A stretch of 64,000 bases of DNA, taken from contig JADKJV010000007.1 of NCBI GenBank assembly GCA_016720825.1, positions 124,001 to 188,000 of the forward strand. The letters run 5' to 3'. This DNA comes from Chitinophagaceae bacterium (GTDB taxonomy: Bacteria; Bacteroidota; Bacteroidia; Chitinophagales; Chitinophagaceae). The position numbers were made by a program, and so were the translations under genes. The notes under the pieces are model-generated. The model had not been told where the DNA came from and made no database searches. It worked only from the letters and a program-made list of their open reading frames with translations. Below are positions 37,357-45,573 of this stretch, piece after piece. The stretch's first letter is position 1. Each line of letters starts with the position of its first letter.

Positions 37357-38307
37357 ATGAAACGCATTTATATTATACTCGCTTTACTGATCACCACTTT
37401 CAGCGGTTATGCGCAATACACCACCAACCTGGTCATTGCACCCAATCCGCCCGGTTCGCTGATTGAATGGGATTCGAAAGTCCTTACGTTTATTATCATT
37501 AACCAGTCGGGCGCCCCGGGCCGTCCCGCAATTTTGAAAACAGAAATTAAAACACTCGATGGCGCGAACGTAGCCACCACCAACCTGGCCAAAGCCCGGA
37601 TCATCAGTTTTGGTGTGGGCTCAACCGTATTCGGTCCCGGTGATGTATTGCCCCTTGAACAAATGGTGTTCACGGGCAAATACAAAACCACGCTCGATCG
37701 CACGGGTAAACTGCCGGCAGATAATTACCAGCTTTGTGTGCAACTGGTAACACCCAATGACTACCAGCCGCTGAGTGAATCCAAATGCAGGAACTTCAAC
37801 CTCGCCGCTTACCAGTTACCAATTCCCACCAGTCCGCTGAACGAATCCATTGTTGCATTAGATAAAGTCAGAACCACCGTCACTTTCCGCTGGACGCCCG
37901 TAACACCGCGTCCCGCCCAGGAGCTTGTATACCGCATCCGCGTGTTTGAAGTATTGAGAAACCAGACGCCCGTGCAGGCCATGCGCAGTAACCAGCCGGT
38001 GTTAGACAGGGATATCAATTCCACCACGCAATATATATGGCAACACCAGTTGCCTTTACAGTTTTGTTCTGCAGATGATGTGGCGGAAGCCGACAGTTTA
38101 CAGAAAGGCGGTAACGATTACGCACTCGTAAACGGTCTAACGGCTTATACATTTGTGTGGACCATTCAGACACTCGACCGCAACGGGCATGCGTTCGGGG
38201 ATGGGAATATTAATCATGATGGGATTTCGGAGCCGGTGGTTTTTTCGGTTGACCGGCGACCCATAGGAGCGAAGCCAGCCTTCGGCTTAATTTATCAAAG
38301 CAGATAA
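37357..38307 (+). CDS. Exported protein D: single-module relative of protein A
   Basis: A 316-residue protein with a signal peptide (MKRIYIILALLITTFSGYAQ). The start at 37357 is chosen because the longer frame overlaps gene C. The N-terminal domain (PADNYQLCVQL, SESKCRNFNL) parallels that of protein A (KEGSYTICVQF, REVCKDF). It is followed by one copy of the Fn3-like module (VTFRWTPVTPRP, VYRIRVFEVLRNQTPVQAMRSNQPV). The last 15 or so residues (RRPIGAKPAFGLIYQSR) are encoded by a dispersed repeat, so the native C-terminus has been replaced or extended. Confidence 0.75.
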   Translation: MKRIYIILALLITTFSGYAQYTTNLVIAPNPPGSLIEWDSKVLTFIIINQSGAPGRPAILKTEIKTLDGANVATTNLAKARIISFGVGSTVFGPGDVLPLEQMVFTGKYKTTLDRTGKLPADNYQLCVQLVTPNDYQPLSESKCRNFNLAAYQLPIPTSPLNESIVALDKVRTTVTFRWTPVTPRPAQELVYRIRVFEVLRNQTPVQAMRSNQPVLDRDINSTTQYIWQHQLPLQFCSADDVAEADSLQKGGNDYALVNGLTAYTFVWTIQTLDRNGHAFGDGNINHDGISEPVVFSVDRRPIGAKPAFGLIYQSR

Positions 38308-38440
38308 ACTCCTAAAGAAGGCTCAGTCTGGCTTCTCTACCCGATATAACGCACGTTTCCCGGTTGAGCAGTCGTGCTGAGCCTTCTTTAAGACTTTTTC
38401 TTCTTTCAGAACACCAAGCCGAAGCGCGACTGCGACAAAA
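38269..38440. repeat. Dispersed palindromic repeat, CAGCCTTCGGCTT family, copy 1
   Basis: Outer arms CAGCCTTCGGCTT and AAGCCGAAGCGCG, inner arms AAGAAGGCTCAGTCTGGC and GCTGAGCCTTCTTT. It shares long stretches with the copies at 39508-39673 and 41499-41779. It overlaps the 3' end of gene D and lies between two convergent genes. Confidence 0.8.
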
Positions 38441-38442
38441 TA

Positions 38443-39471
38443 TTATTCTTTTTTCATCAATTCGCCATTCTCCACCTTCATCACAAAATAAGGATTCGCC
38501 TGCTCCACCCTTTTTATCACCACCAGGAACGGCTTATCAAATACCATATGTTTCAACGGATGATCATCGGGTATTCTCGCCCCAGCAGAATCTACCTCAA
38601 TCACGGCTTCGCTTTCGACCACTGCTCCGTTCTCGTCTAATATTAACGCCGTGCGCTGCCAGGCTGTTTGTATAAACCGCTGCGCATTATCTGCTGTTGC
38701 AAAATTCTCTCCCTCGAGTTTTTTGTAATTGGATTCAATATTAAATTTAAAAGCAGGAATAGAAAACAAATCATCATGCCCGAACTGGTATTTCCATTGC
38801 TGGTCCGGGTTGGCTTTTTCTTTTTTTCCCTGCTGAATCCAGGCATCCGTCATCCGCAGCCCGTCTGCGAGTGCTGTGTGGTACTCATCTAATCCTTTTG
38901 CCAGGATGATTTCGTGTTGTTTGTCTTTCGGATGCAGCTTCAAAACAAAATGATCATTGTCTTTATAATACATGATCTCCGCATTACGCGCCACATCCTC
39001 ATCATAATAATACATGCCGAAGGCCTGCACCTGTGCATCACCAAACGCCATGGGCGATTCTGCGGCCTGCATCTTCACTTCAAAAGGCAGTGTTTTATTG
39101 AAAAATGCTTTGGCGATGATCGCTCTTCCTTCTATCGCGCCGGTCACTTCATACTCTGAATCCATCAGCGCCCGCTGGTGCGATGTGGATGCATTCAGCA
39201 GCAGGAAGTCAAAGCTGCTGTTGCTGTCAATCACCACCTGCGATTTCATCAGATCCCTCACCTTATCCCAGGCAAACAACAGGGTGGGTGCGTACACAAC
39301 GTTTTTGCCGGTGGTCAGCGGGTTCTCCAGCGTGGCGGCAAATTCGGTTTGCTTAAGAGAATCCAGTTTGGTAACGGCGGGGAGGTCAGACCATTTTTTT
39401 TCCGGAGCCGGTTCTTTTTTGGAAGACTGGCAGGAAAATAATACCAGGGCGAGGAGGATGAATTTGTTCAT
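38443..39471 (-). CDS. Serpin-like lipoprotein (divergent)
   Basis: A 342-residue protein with a lipoprotein signal (LVLFSC, Cys14). The C-terminal 70 residues follow the serpin plan: ALILDENGAVVESEAVIEV, like the hinge of the reactive-centre loop, then FDKPFLVVIKRVEQANPYFV, like the conserved FxxPFLFxI...PLFxG strand. FAATLENPL and NVVYAPTLLFAW near residues 40-65 resemble serpin helix A/B segments (SPxS region). The loop between hinge and FDKPF is about 28 residues, long enough to bait a protease. The overall length is slightly below the usual 370-390. The call is by motif reading and is tentative. Confidence 0.6.
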   Translation of the reverse strand: MNKFILLALVLFSCQSSKKEPAPEKKWSDLPAVTKLDSLKQTEFAATLENPLTTGKNVVYAPTLLFAWDKVRDLMKSQVVIDSNSSFDFLLLNASTSHQRALMDSEYEVTGAIEGRAIIAKAFFNKTLPFEVKMQAAESPMAFGDAQVQAFGMYYYDEDVARNAEIMYYKDNDHFVLKLHPKDKQHEIILAKGLDEYHTALADGLRMTDAWIQQGKKEKANPDQQWKYQFGHDDLFSIPAFKFNIESNYKKLEGENFATADNAQRFIQTAWQRTALILDENGAVVESEAVIEVDSAGARIPDDHPLKHMVFDKPFLVVIKRVEQANPYFVMKVENGELMKKE

Positions 39472-39507
39472 GATTAAAAATAATACATAACCACAAAGTA
39501 CACAAAG

Positions 39508-39673
39508 CAGGTCAGCCTTCGGCTTGCAGTATTAAAGAAGGACGATAACTTAACCCGGCTCAGTCTGACCTGCCCATAACTATTCAACGCCCCTTTATCG
39601 CTTTAGCAGTCGTGCTGAGCCTCCTTTGGGACTTTTTCTTCTTTCAGAACACCAAGCCGAAGCGCGACTGCTG
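39508..39673. repeat. Dispersed palindromic repeat, CAGCCTTCGGCTT family, copy 2
   Basis: Arms GTCAGCCTTCGGCTTGCAGTA and CCAAGCCGAAGCGCGACTG; inner GGCTCAGTCTGACC and TCGTGCTGAGCC. About 60 bases at its right end are almost identical to copy 1. A half element of the ACCACAAAG family (39490-39506) abuts it on the left. Confidence 0.8.
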
Positions 39674-39695
39674 TATTTTTGTCCAAACTCCCCTC

Positions 39696-40817
39696 ATGCC
39701 CCACCTCACCTACACCCAACGCGCGCGCCGCTTCACCATCCGTTTTCCCTTTCTATCCGTTGTGTTATCCCAGGTGGGTTTCTGGATCCTGGCCAATCTC
39801 GTACTCGCGTGTATCCTTTATTTATTATATGCCTCCGTCAACGAAAACACCAAATTGGTAATTGCCCCGGAGCTTGGCCCCAACCTGGTGGTTGGTTTTA
39901 TACTCGGGTTGTTGTACGGAACCGTGCAGGGCATCACCGATTACCTGCTTGATAAACAGTTCTTCCGCCGCCGGAGCCTCGGCATCACCTTTATACTAAA
40001 AGTGGGTATTTCCCTGCTTACGCTCGGGTTCCTGTTCAGCCTCGTCCGTTTTGTTTTGTTTGATCAGGTAATCCTGCCCATGATGTTTAAGGGTCAATCA
40101 CCCATGAACGACCGTTCCTGGATGCTTACCTTTTATATTTTCCTGCTTTGGTATTTCTGCATGACGCTCGTGATCACCTTTATTATCCAGGTTAATAAAA
40201 AATATGGCCCCGGTGTGCTGGTACCATTATTATTAGGCCAATACCGAAAACCCCGCGAAGAAGAAAGGATTTTTATGTTCATGGACCTGCAATCGTCCAC
40301 CACCATTGCTGAAGAGCTTGGTCATATTAAATACAGCAGTTTCATCCGCGACAGTTTTATGGACATCAACCAGGTCATCTCTGCCTGGCAAGCTGAGATC
40401 TACCAGTATGTAGGTGATGAAATCGTTCTCAGCTGGCGTATTTCCGAGGGCATGAATAACCTCGCCTGCATCCGCTTTTATTTTGCATGCAGAGAGCAAT
40501 TCCAGAAACGAAAGGATTACTATATGAAGCAGTATGGCCGCGTTCCTTTTTTCAAAGCTGGTTTACACATGGGCAAAATCACCGCTGTTGAAATCGGCGA
40601 GGTAAAACGCGACATCGCCTTCCACGGCGACACCATCAACACGGCTGCGCGCATCCAGGGGCTTTGCAATACATACAGCAAAAGCTTGCTGATCAGCCGT
40701 CAGTTTGCTGATCATGGAGAATTCAACCAGCGATTTAAATCTGAATCATTGGGGGAAGTGATGCTAAAAGGGAAACAGCAGGCGGTGGAAATATTGAGCG
40801 TGGAGGGGGTGGTTTAA
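39696..40817 (+). CDS. Membrane-bound adenylate/guanylate cyclase domain protein
   Basis: A 373-residue protein with four predicted membrane spans (about 20-190) and a C-terminal class III cyclase domain (about 205-370). FMFMDLQSSTTIAEEL gives the first metal Asp and YQYVGDEIVLSW the second; GDTINTAARIQGLC matches the transition-state region. Both metal residues are present, so activity (cAMP or cGMP synthesis) is plausible; substrate choice cannot be read safely. The start is the ATG at 39696 (MPHLTYTQRA); the longer frame begins inside the repeat. Confidence 0.88.
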   Translation: MPHLTYTQRARRFTIRFPFLSVVLSQVGFWILANLVLACILYLLYASVNENTKLVIAPELGPNLVVGFILGLLYGTVQGITDYLLDKQFFRRRSLGITFILKVGISLLTLGFLFSLVRFVLFDQVILPMMFKGQSPMNDRSWMLTFYIFLLWYFCMTLVITFIIQVNKKYGPGVLVPLLLGQYRKPREEERIFMFMDLQSSTTIAEELGHIKYSSFIRDSFMDINQVISAWQAEIYQYVGDEIVLSWRISEGMNNLACIRFYFACREQFQKRKDYYMKQYGRVPFFKAGLHMGKITAVEIGEVKRDIAFHGDTINTAARIQGLCNTYSKSLLISRQFADHGEFNQRFKSESLGEVMLKGKQQAVEILSVEGVV

Positions 40818-40917
40818 AATACAAAACCACAAGGATCACAATGGAATACACAAAGGTCACAAGGCTAAATTCTTTGTGCACTTTGTGTATTCCCTTGTGG
40901 CCTTTGTGGTTAGGCTG
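40818..40917. repeat. Dispersed palindromic repeat, ACCACAAG/CTTTGTGGT family
   Basis: Arms AACCACAAGGATCACAA and TTGTGGCCTTTGTGGTTA, with inner ACACAAAGGTCACAAG and CACTTTGTGTATTCCC. It lies between convergent genes, as do the related elements at 18957 and 55355. Confidence 0.75.
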
Positions 40918-41388
40918 TTAAGGCTTCAAAATATCCTTCACAATATCCAGGTGGTGCCTTGTATGAATCTCCATAAACCGTATCGCCGGCTTAAGCCTCA
41001 GGTTTCCAAAATAAGGATGCAAAAAATACTGCCCGCTGTTTATCGTAGTTAGTTCATTTATTTTCCCGTCCGTTTTTTCAAAATGCTTTTCCAATATCTC
41101 TCTGTCTATGCTGGCGGGTCTCACTCGCTCAGGCGCCTTGGCCCTGCCACGGGGTATTTTGCCTAACGTCATCACCAACAACCGGGCAAAGCTTAATTTA
41201 CTTTTATATGATGCCGGTTCAGATTTTTTTATCCCGTCAATTATAGCATCCAGTGTCAGTAAACTATGTTCAAGATGCCAGCCCACCGGTGCGGCGGATA
41301 CTTTTTCATTGACCACGTCATGCTTATCGAGATAAGAAGCAGCTTCTGAGAGCAGGTTTTTCAGTTTTTGTGTTTTGGGAGTGGGCAA
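40918..41388 (-). CDS. DUF1569 / DinB-like metal-binding protein
   Basis: A 156-residue helical protein with GWHLEHSLLTLDAI near residue 37 and HTRHHLDIVKDIL at the end, which place histidines as expected for the DinB four-helix metal site. There is no signal peptide. The family contains thiol-dependent transferases and proteins of unknown role. Flanked by repeats on both sides, it appears monocistronic. Confidence 0.7.
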   Translation of the reverse strand: MPTPKTQKLKNLLSEAASYLDKHDVVNEKVSAAPVGWHLEHSLLTLDAIIDGIKKSEPASYKSKLSFARLLVMTLGKIPRGRAKAPERVRPASIDREILEKHFEKTDGKINELTTINSGQYFLHPYFGNLRLKPAIRFMEIHTRHHLDIVKDILKP

Positions 41389-41498
41389 GTTGTAATTGTT
41401 TAATGTTGGTTTTTTGATTCCTCACGCGTGCGGACGTAGGCTCTGTCCACACTAAGGTAACACGATGACACTAAACTGTAGTGCACAGCCGACTCCGC

Positions 41499-41779
41499 CC
41501 GGTCAGCCTTCGGCTTGGAGTATTAAAGATGAATGCTAACTAAATTCGGCTCAGTCTGACCTAAGAAAATACGATCACAGTATAGTGTAGGGTGCGGCAG
41601 TCGGACTGAGCCTTCTTTAAGAAAAGACCCGATCACAAGAACTCTAAGCCGAAGGCCGCCGGTTTGAGTCTTCTTTAGGAAAAGATTTGATCACAAGAAC
41701 TCTAAGCCGAAGGCCGCCGGCCTGAGCCTTCTTTAGGAAAAGACCCGATCACAAGAACTCCAAGCCGAAGGCCCCCTAC
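41499..41779. repeat. Dispersed repeat copy 3 with three 58-base tandem units
   Basis: The left part (GTCAGCCTTCGGCTTGGAGTA; CGGCTCAGTCTGACC; GGACTGAGCCTTCTTTAAG) matches copies 1 and 2. The right arm has expanded into three direct 58-base units starting near 41606, 41664 and 41722, each reading CTTCTTTAGGAAAAGA...GATCACAAGAACTC.AAGCCGAAGGCC. It reaches the stop codon of the next gene. The stretch 41389-41498 to its left holds nothing I can recognise. Confidence 0.8.
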
Positions 41780-42144
41780 CTCCTCCCCACCACCACCTCA
41801 TCCTCTCCCTCCACTCTCCACCCAAATTCAAAACAATACTTCCACGGTCCTTCTGCATTGGATACAAACTGGTGCGTCATATACCTGAACTCAAATCCCC
41901 GCATCAGTAATTCCTCCCGCTTCACTAGAATCACATTTTCAGAACCAGCTAACATATCTTCCAATATCTCCCTGTTCTTCATCAACGCCCTCATAATATA
42001 CTTCACCAGCGGCGGCAAATTCTTCCCCGCCTTATTCCGGTTGTTGTAATTATTCCTGCAATAATCATCACAGAACTTTTTATCACAACGGCCTTTTAAG
42101 GGCTGGCTGCAATGCAGACAGGTTTTACGCACAGTATTTTCCAT
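41776..42144 (-). CDS. Small zinc-finger protein, uncharacterised
   Basis: A 122-residue protein whose N-terminus has a four-cysteine zinc-binding motif (CLHCSQPLKG...KFCDDYCRNNYNN), similar to DUF2116-like fingers in Bacteroidota. The rest is a predicted helix and a beta-rich tail. I use the ATG at 42144; another in-frame ATG lies at 42153. Its stop codon abuts the tandem repeats. It is divergent from ssb. Function unknown; nucleic-acid binding is a guess. Confidence 0.65.
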   Translation of the reverse strand: MENTVRKTCLHCSQPLKGRCDKKFCDDYCRNNYNNRNKAGKNLPPLVKYIMRALMKNREILEDMLAGSENVILVKREELLMRGFEFRYMTHQFVSNAEGPWKYCFEFGWRVEGEDEVVVGRR

Positions 42145-42330
42145 AACACACATTTTTCAAACCCGAAATTAAATCAGCACAACACGCGTAAAAACGTTTT
42201 TTTCCCGCTTTTCATCGGGAATATTCGTTTAAAATCCGGCTTTACCCTCATGCGGATCGCATATTTGTTCTTTCATGGGTATGGCACCGCCCTTGATGGA
42301 ATAAATCTGTTTACATCTAAAACGCAAATT

Positions 42331-42678
42331 ATGAATGCGCTTAAAAACAAAGTTCAGCTGATTGGTCACCTCGGGAGAAGCCCGGAGGTTAAGACCTTCG
42401 AAAGCGGTAAGAAGCAGGTGAAATTTACACTCGCTACCAACGACTCTTACCGTAACGCCAATGGCGAAAAAGTGGTAGATACACAGTGGCACAACCTCGT
42501 GCTCTGGGGTAAACTGGCCGACATCGCCGAAAAATACCTGGATAAAGGAAAGGAGATCGCCATCGAGGGCAGACTGCTCAACCGCAGCTACACCGATAAA
42601 GACGGCAACAAAAAATACATCTCCGAAATCCAGGTTAATGAGCTGCTGATGCTGGGAAGCAAACCAGCAGCGAATTAA
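42331..42678 (+). CDS. ssb: Single-stranded DNA-binding protein
   Basis: A 115-residue OB-fold protein starting MNALKNKVQLIGHLGRSPEV, with DTQWHNLVLWGKLADIAEKYL and GKEIAIEGRLLNRSYTDKDG in the right order. It binds single-stranded DNA in replication and repair. It lacks the acidic DDIPF-type tail of housekeeping SSB, ending LMLGSKPAAN, so it is the short form often encoded as a second copy in Bacteroidota. A terminator follows. Confidence 0.92.
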   Translation: MNALKNKVQLIGHLGRSPEVKTFESGKKQVKFTLATNDSYRNANGEKVVDTQWHNLVLWGKLADIAEKYLDKGKEIAIEGRLLNRSYTDKDGNKKYISEIQVNELLMLGSKPAAN

Positions 42679-42684
42679 AACGTC

Positions 42685-42756
42685 CGGGAGTCTGCAGATA
42701 ACAGGCGGAAAGACTGGCTGATTTCGCCCAGCCAGCCTGTAGATTCCCGGTTTTTT
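42685..42756 (+). terminator. Intrinsic terminator after ssb
   Basis: An inverted repeat starting CCGGGAGTCTGCAG and ending CCTGTAGATTCCCGG is followed by seven T residues; an inner GGCTGG/CCAGCC pair strengthens the stem. Confidence 0.75.
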
Positions 42757-42810
42757 TACCTATTTACCAGTACAGAAAATGAATCGGAGTACTTTAGTGC
42801 CTCAGTTCGT

Positions 42811-45327
42811 ATGGAGACATTCACACCGGATACCAATAACCAGCTCTTCCAGCTGGGCATTAACCTCGTTAACCACAGCGCCAGGAATATTTTCCTCACC
42901 GGCCGCGCAGGTACGGGCAAAACCACCTTCCTGAAATATATCAGGACCCAATGCCCGAAACAAATGGCCGTCGTGGCGCCAACAGGTGTAGCCGCTATCA
43001 ATGCCGGCGGTGTTACCATACATTCGTTTTTCCAGTTGCCGCTATCGCCTTTCGTACCCGGCACATCAGAAATACCCGGCGCCAGCGAATACACGGTGGA
43101 CCGCGCGCATCTGTTATCGCGGCTCCGCATGAACAGCGAAAAACGCAATATCCTCCGCGAACTCGAACTGCTCATTATTGACGAGATCAGTATGGTCAGG
43201 GCCGACACGCTCGATGCATTGGATACTGTTTTAAGAAGTGTACGTCACCAGCCCCAACTGCCCTTCGGCGGTGTACAGGTATTAATGATCGGGGATCTTT
43301 ACCAGTTACCACCTGTGCGCAATGAAGAAAACTGGAAATGGCTCGAACCATTTTATAACAACCCTTATTTCTTCAGCAGCCGCGTGATGCAGGAGGATAC
43401 ACCCGTTTATCTTGAATTCACCAAGATCTACAGGCAAAAGATGAAACCTTCATCCGCCTGCTCAACCAGGTACGCAATAACCGGCTCGATGAAGATGGCA
43501 TCGCCCTTTTACAAAGCCGCTACCAGCCCGTTATTAACCGTTCCAAAGATGACGACGCCGTTATCCTCACTACCCATAATGAAACGGCACGTAATATCAA
43601 CAATGCAGAGCTCGCTAAACTGGATTCACCCGTTAAAACATACGAAGCCACACGCAGTGGTGACTTCAACGCGAATCTCTTCCCCGCTGATGAATCACTC
43701 GTGCTCCGCAAAGGAGCGCGCGTAATGTTCCTGAGAAATGATATGGACCGCCGCAAAAGATTTTATAACGGCAAAACCGGCGTCATCACCAAACTCGACA
43801 ACGAACAAATTCTGGTGCAATGCAAAGATGAAGATGAACCCATTGAAGTAAAACGCGAAACCTGGCAAACCATCCGCTACGCACTCAACAACGAAACGCG
43901 CAAGATGGAAGAAGAAGTGCTGGGATCATACACCCAGTTCCCGCTGCGGCTCGCCTGGGCCATCACCATCCACAAAAGCCAGGGTCTCACTTTTGAAAAA
44001 GCGATCATTGACGCCGGCAAGGCTTTCAGCCCCGGTCAGGTCTACGTCGCCCTCAGCCGCTGCACCAGCCTGGAAGGAATCACCCTCCAAACCCCCATCC
44101 GGCCCGGCAGCCTGGCCACCGATTCGGCCATTGACCAGTTCATCTCCACCAAATTCGCGGACCAGAACCTGGACGCCGAACTGGAACAAGCCCGCCAGGA
44201 TTTCCACCTCCAGCAACTCATGAATATCTTCGGTTTTGATGAATTATTAAAAACCGCCGATTCTATAAAAAACCATATTTTAAAGAATAAATCGGCTTTT
44301 TCGGGCGAAAACAGGCAGTTTTCGGCCATTTTACCCGAAAATTGGAACTATTACAAAAACCGGGTAAGCAGTTTATTCAGTGGTTAATCGCCCAGTTTTC
44401 ACAGATCAATGAGCCCGGAACCCGCGAAATGATCGCCCAAAAAATCAAGAGCGGCTCCGCCCATTTCAGCGCCCTGATCAACCCCGTGCTCGACCTGCTC
44501 CACAAGCCCGACCTCAAAACCGCCAACAAAGCCCTGGCCCAGCCCATCCACGATTCCGCCCGGGATTTATTCAATGACCTCTCTTTCCGCCTCCACATGA
44601 TATCCGGCAACGGCGTATTTATGGACACCGACGCCTGGTACCGCCATAAATCCCAGTTCCGCCAGCCGCCGTTCTACATTAATATATATGCAGGCAAGAA
44701 TGAGGACACCGACAACCCCAGCCACCCCGAACTTCAAAAAGCCTTGCGCATCCTCCGCGACCAGCTCGCCGACGAGAAACAGGTACCTATATATATGGTA
44801 GCCGGCAAACAAACTATTGTTGAAATGGCGGAATACCTCCCGACTAACGAGAGCGAAATAATGCGGATTCACGGATTCGGACCGGCTAAAATGAAAATGT
44901 ACGGAAAACAGTTTCTTGAGGTAATCAATGAATATTGCGATGAATTCGGGCTGGAATCATCAATTCCGGACGATTTTGCAGTAAAAAAGCCCAAAAAAGC
45001 AAAAACAGAAAAGAAGCAAAACCCAAACATATCAAAGGATCCACCCGAACGGAAACACTCAATCTCTTCCGCGCCGGTAAGTCCATTGCAGAAATTGCTG
45101 CGCTCCGCAACCTCACCATCGGCACGATTGAAAACCATTTCATCCCCTTCCTCCAAAGCGGTGAAATCAAACCGGAAGACCTGATGAGCGCCGAAAAAAT
45201 TAAAATGATTGAAAACCTGATGGAGCCGGGTAACCGTTCGGTGAGTTCTATCAAAGCAGAATTAGGGGAAGCTGTAAGTTTTAATGAAATCCGGTGGATG
45301 TTTGCTCCTCGGCAGAGCTCGGACTAA
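42811..45327 (+). CDS. HTH-containing AAA/UvrD-like helicase (Pif1/RecD2-like), split by three frameshifts
   Basis: Four frame segments form one protein of about 839 residues. Walker A is GRAGTGKTTFLKYI, Walker B LLIIDEISMVRAD, then GDLYQLPPV, a RecD2-like AITIHKSQGLTFEKAI and YVALSRCTSLEGI motif. Later parts hold an HRDC-like segment (IVEMAEYLPTNESEIMRIHG) and a C-terminal HTH (AGKSIAEIAALRNLTIGTIENH). Each break is one base short: in AAAA at 43436-43439, in AAAA at 44338-44341, and in the A-rich stretch near 44985-45035. Restoring one A at each of the first two gives the expected residues. Likely a DNA helicase of repair or recombination; breaks look like homopolymer errors. Confidence 0.85.
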
Positions 45328-45573
45328 CTCCTCGGCGGAGCCCGGAATAGATTTCTCGCAGCGGCCGCAAAGGAGCAGCGAACGCAGCGGAATACAATAG
45401 GTAAGAGTCTGCGGCTAAAAATATTTGTTTTTAAACACAGTTCATTCTGAGCACGGTGATGAAACTTTCCGAGCGAAGCGAGGAATCTCTGCGAGCGCCG
45501 CTCCTTTGCGGCCGCCGCTGCGAGAAATTTTCTCCGAGCCCGCCGAGGAACTATTCTGAGCTCCACCGAAGAA
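45328..45573. repeat. Imperfect palindromic intergenic repeat (GAACGCAGCG family)
   Basis: Arms CTCCTCGGCGGAGCCCGG and CCGAGCCCGCCGAGGA, inner arms TTCTCGCAGCGGCCGCAAAG and CTTTGCGGCCGCCGCTGCGAG. A GGAGCAGCGAACGCAGCG core is shared with the two elements at 58700-59345. It lies between convergent genes. Confidence 0.75.

Noticed and set aside
41606..41779. CRISPR-like array from regularly spaced repeats
   Set aside because: The 58-base units are direct tandem copies with no unique spacers and no cas genes nearby.
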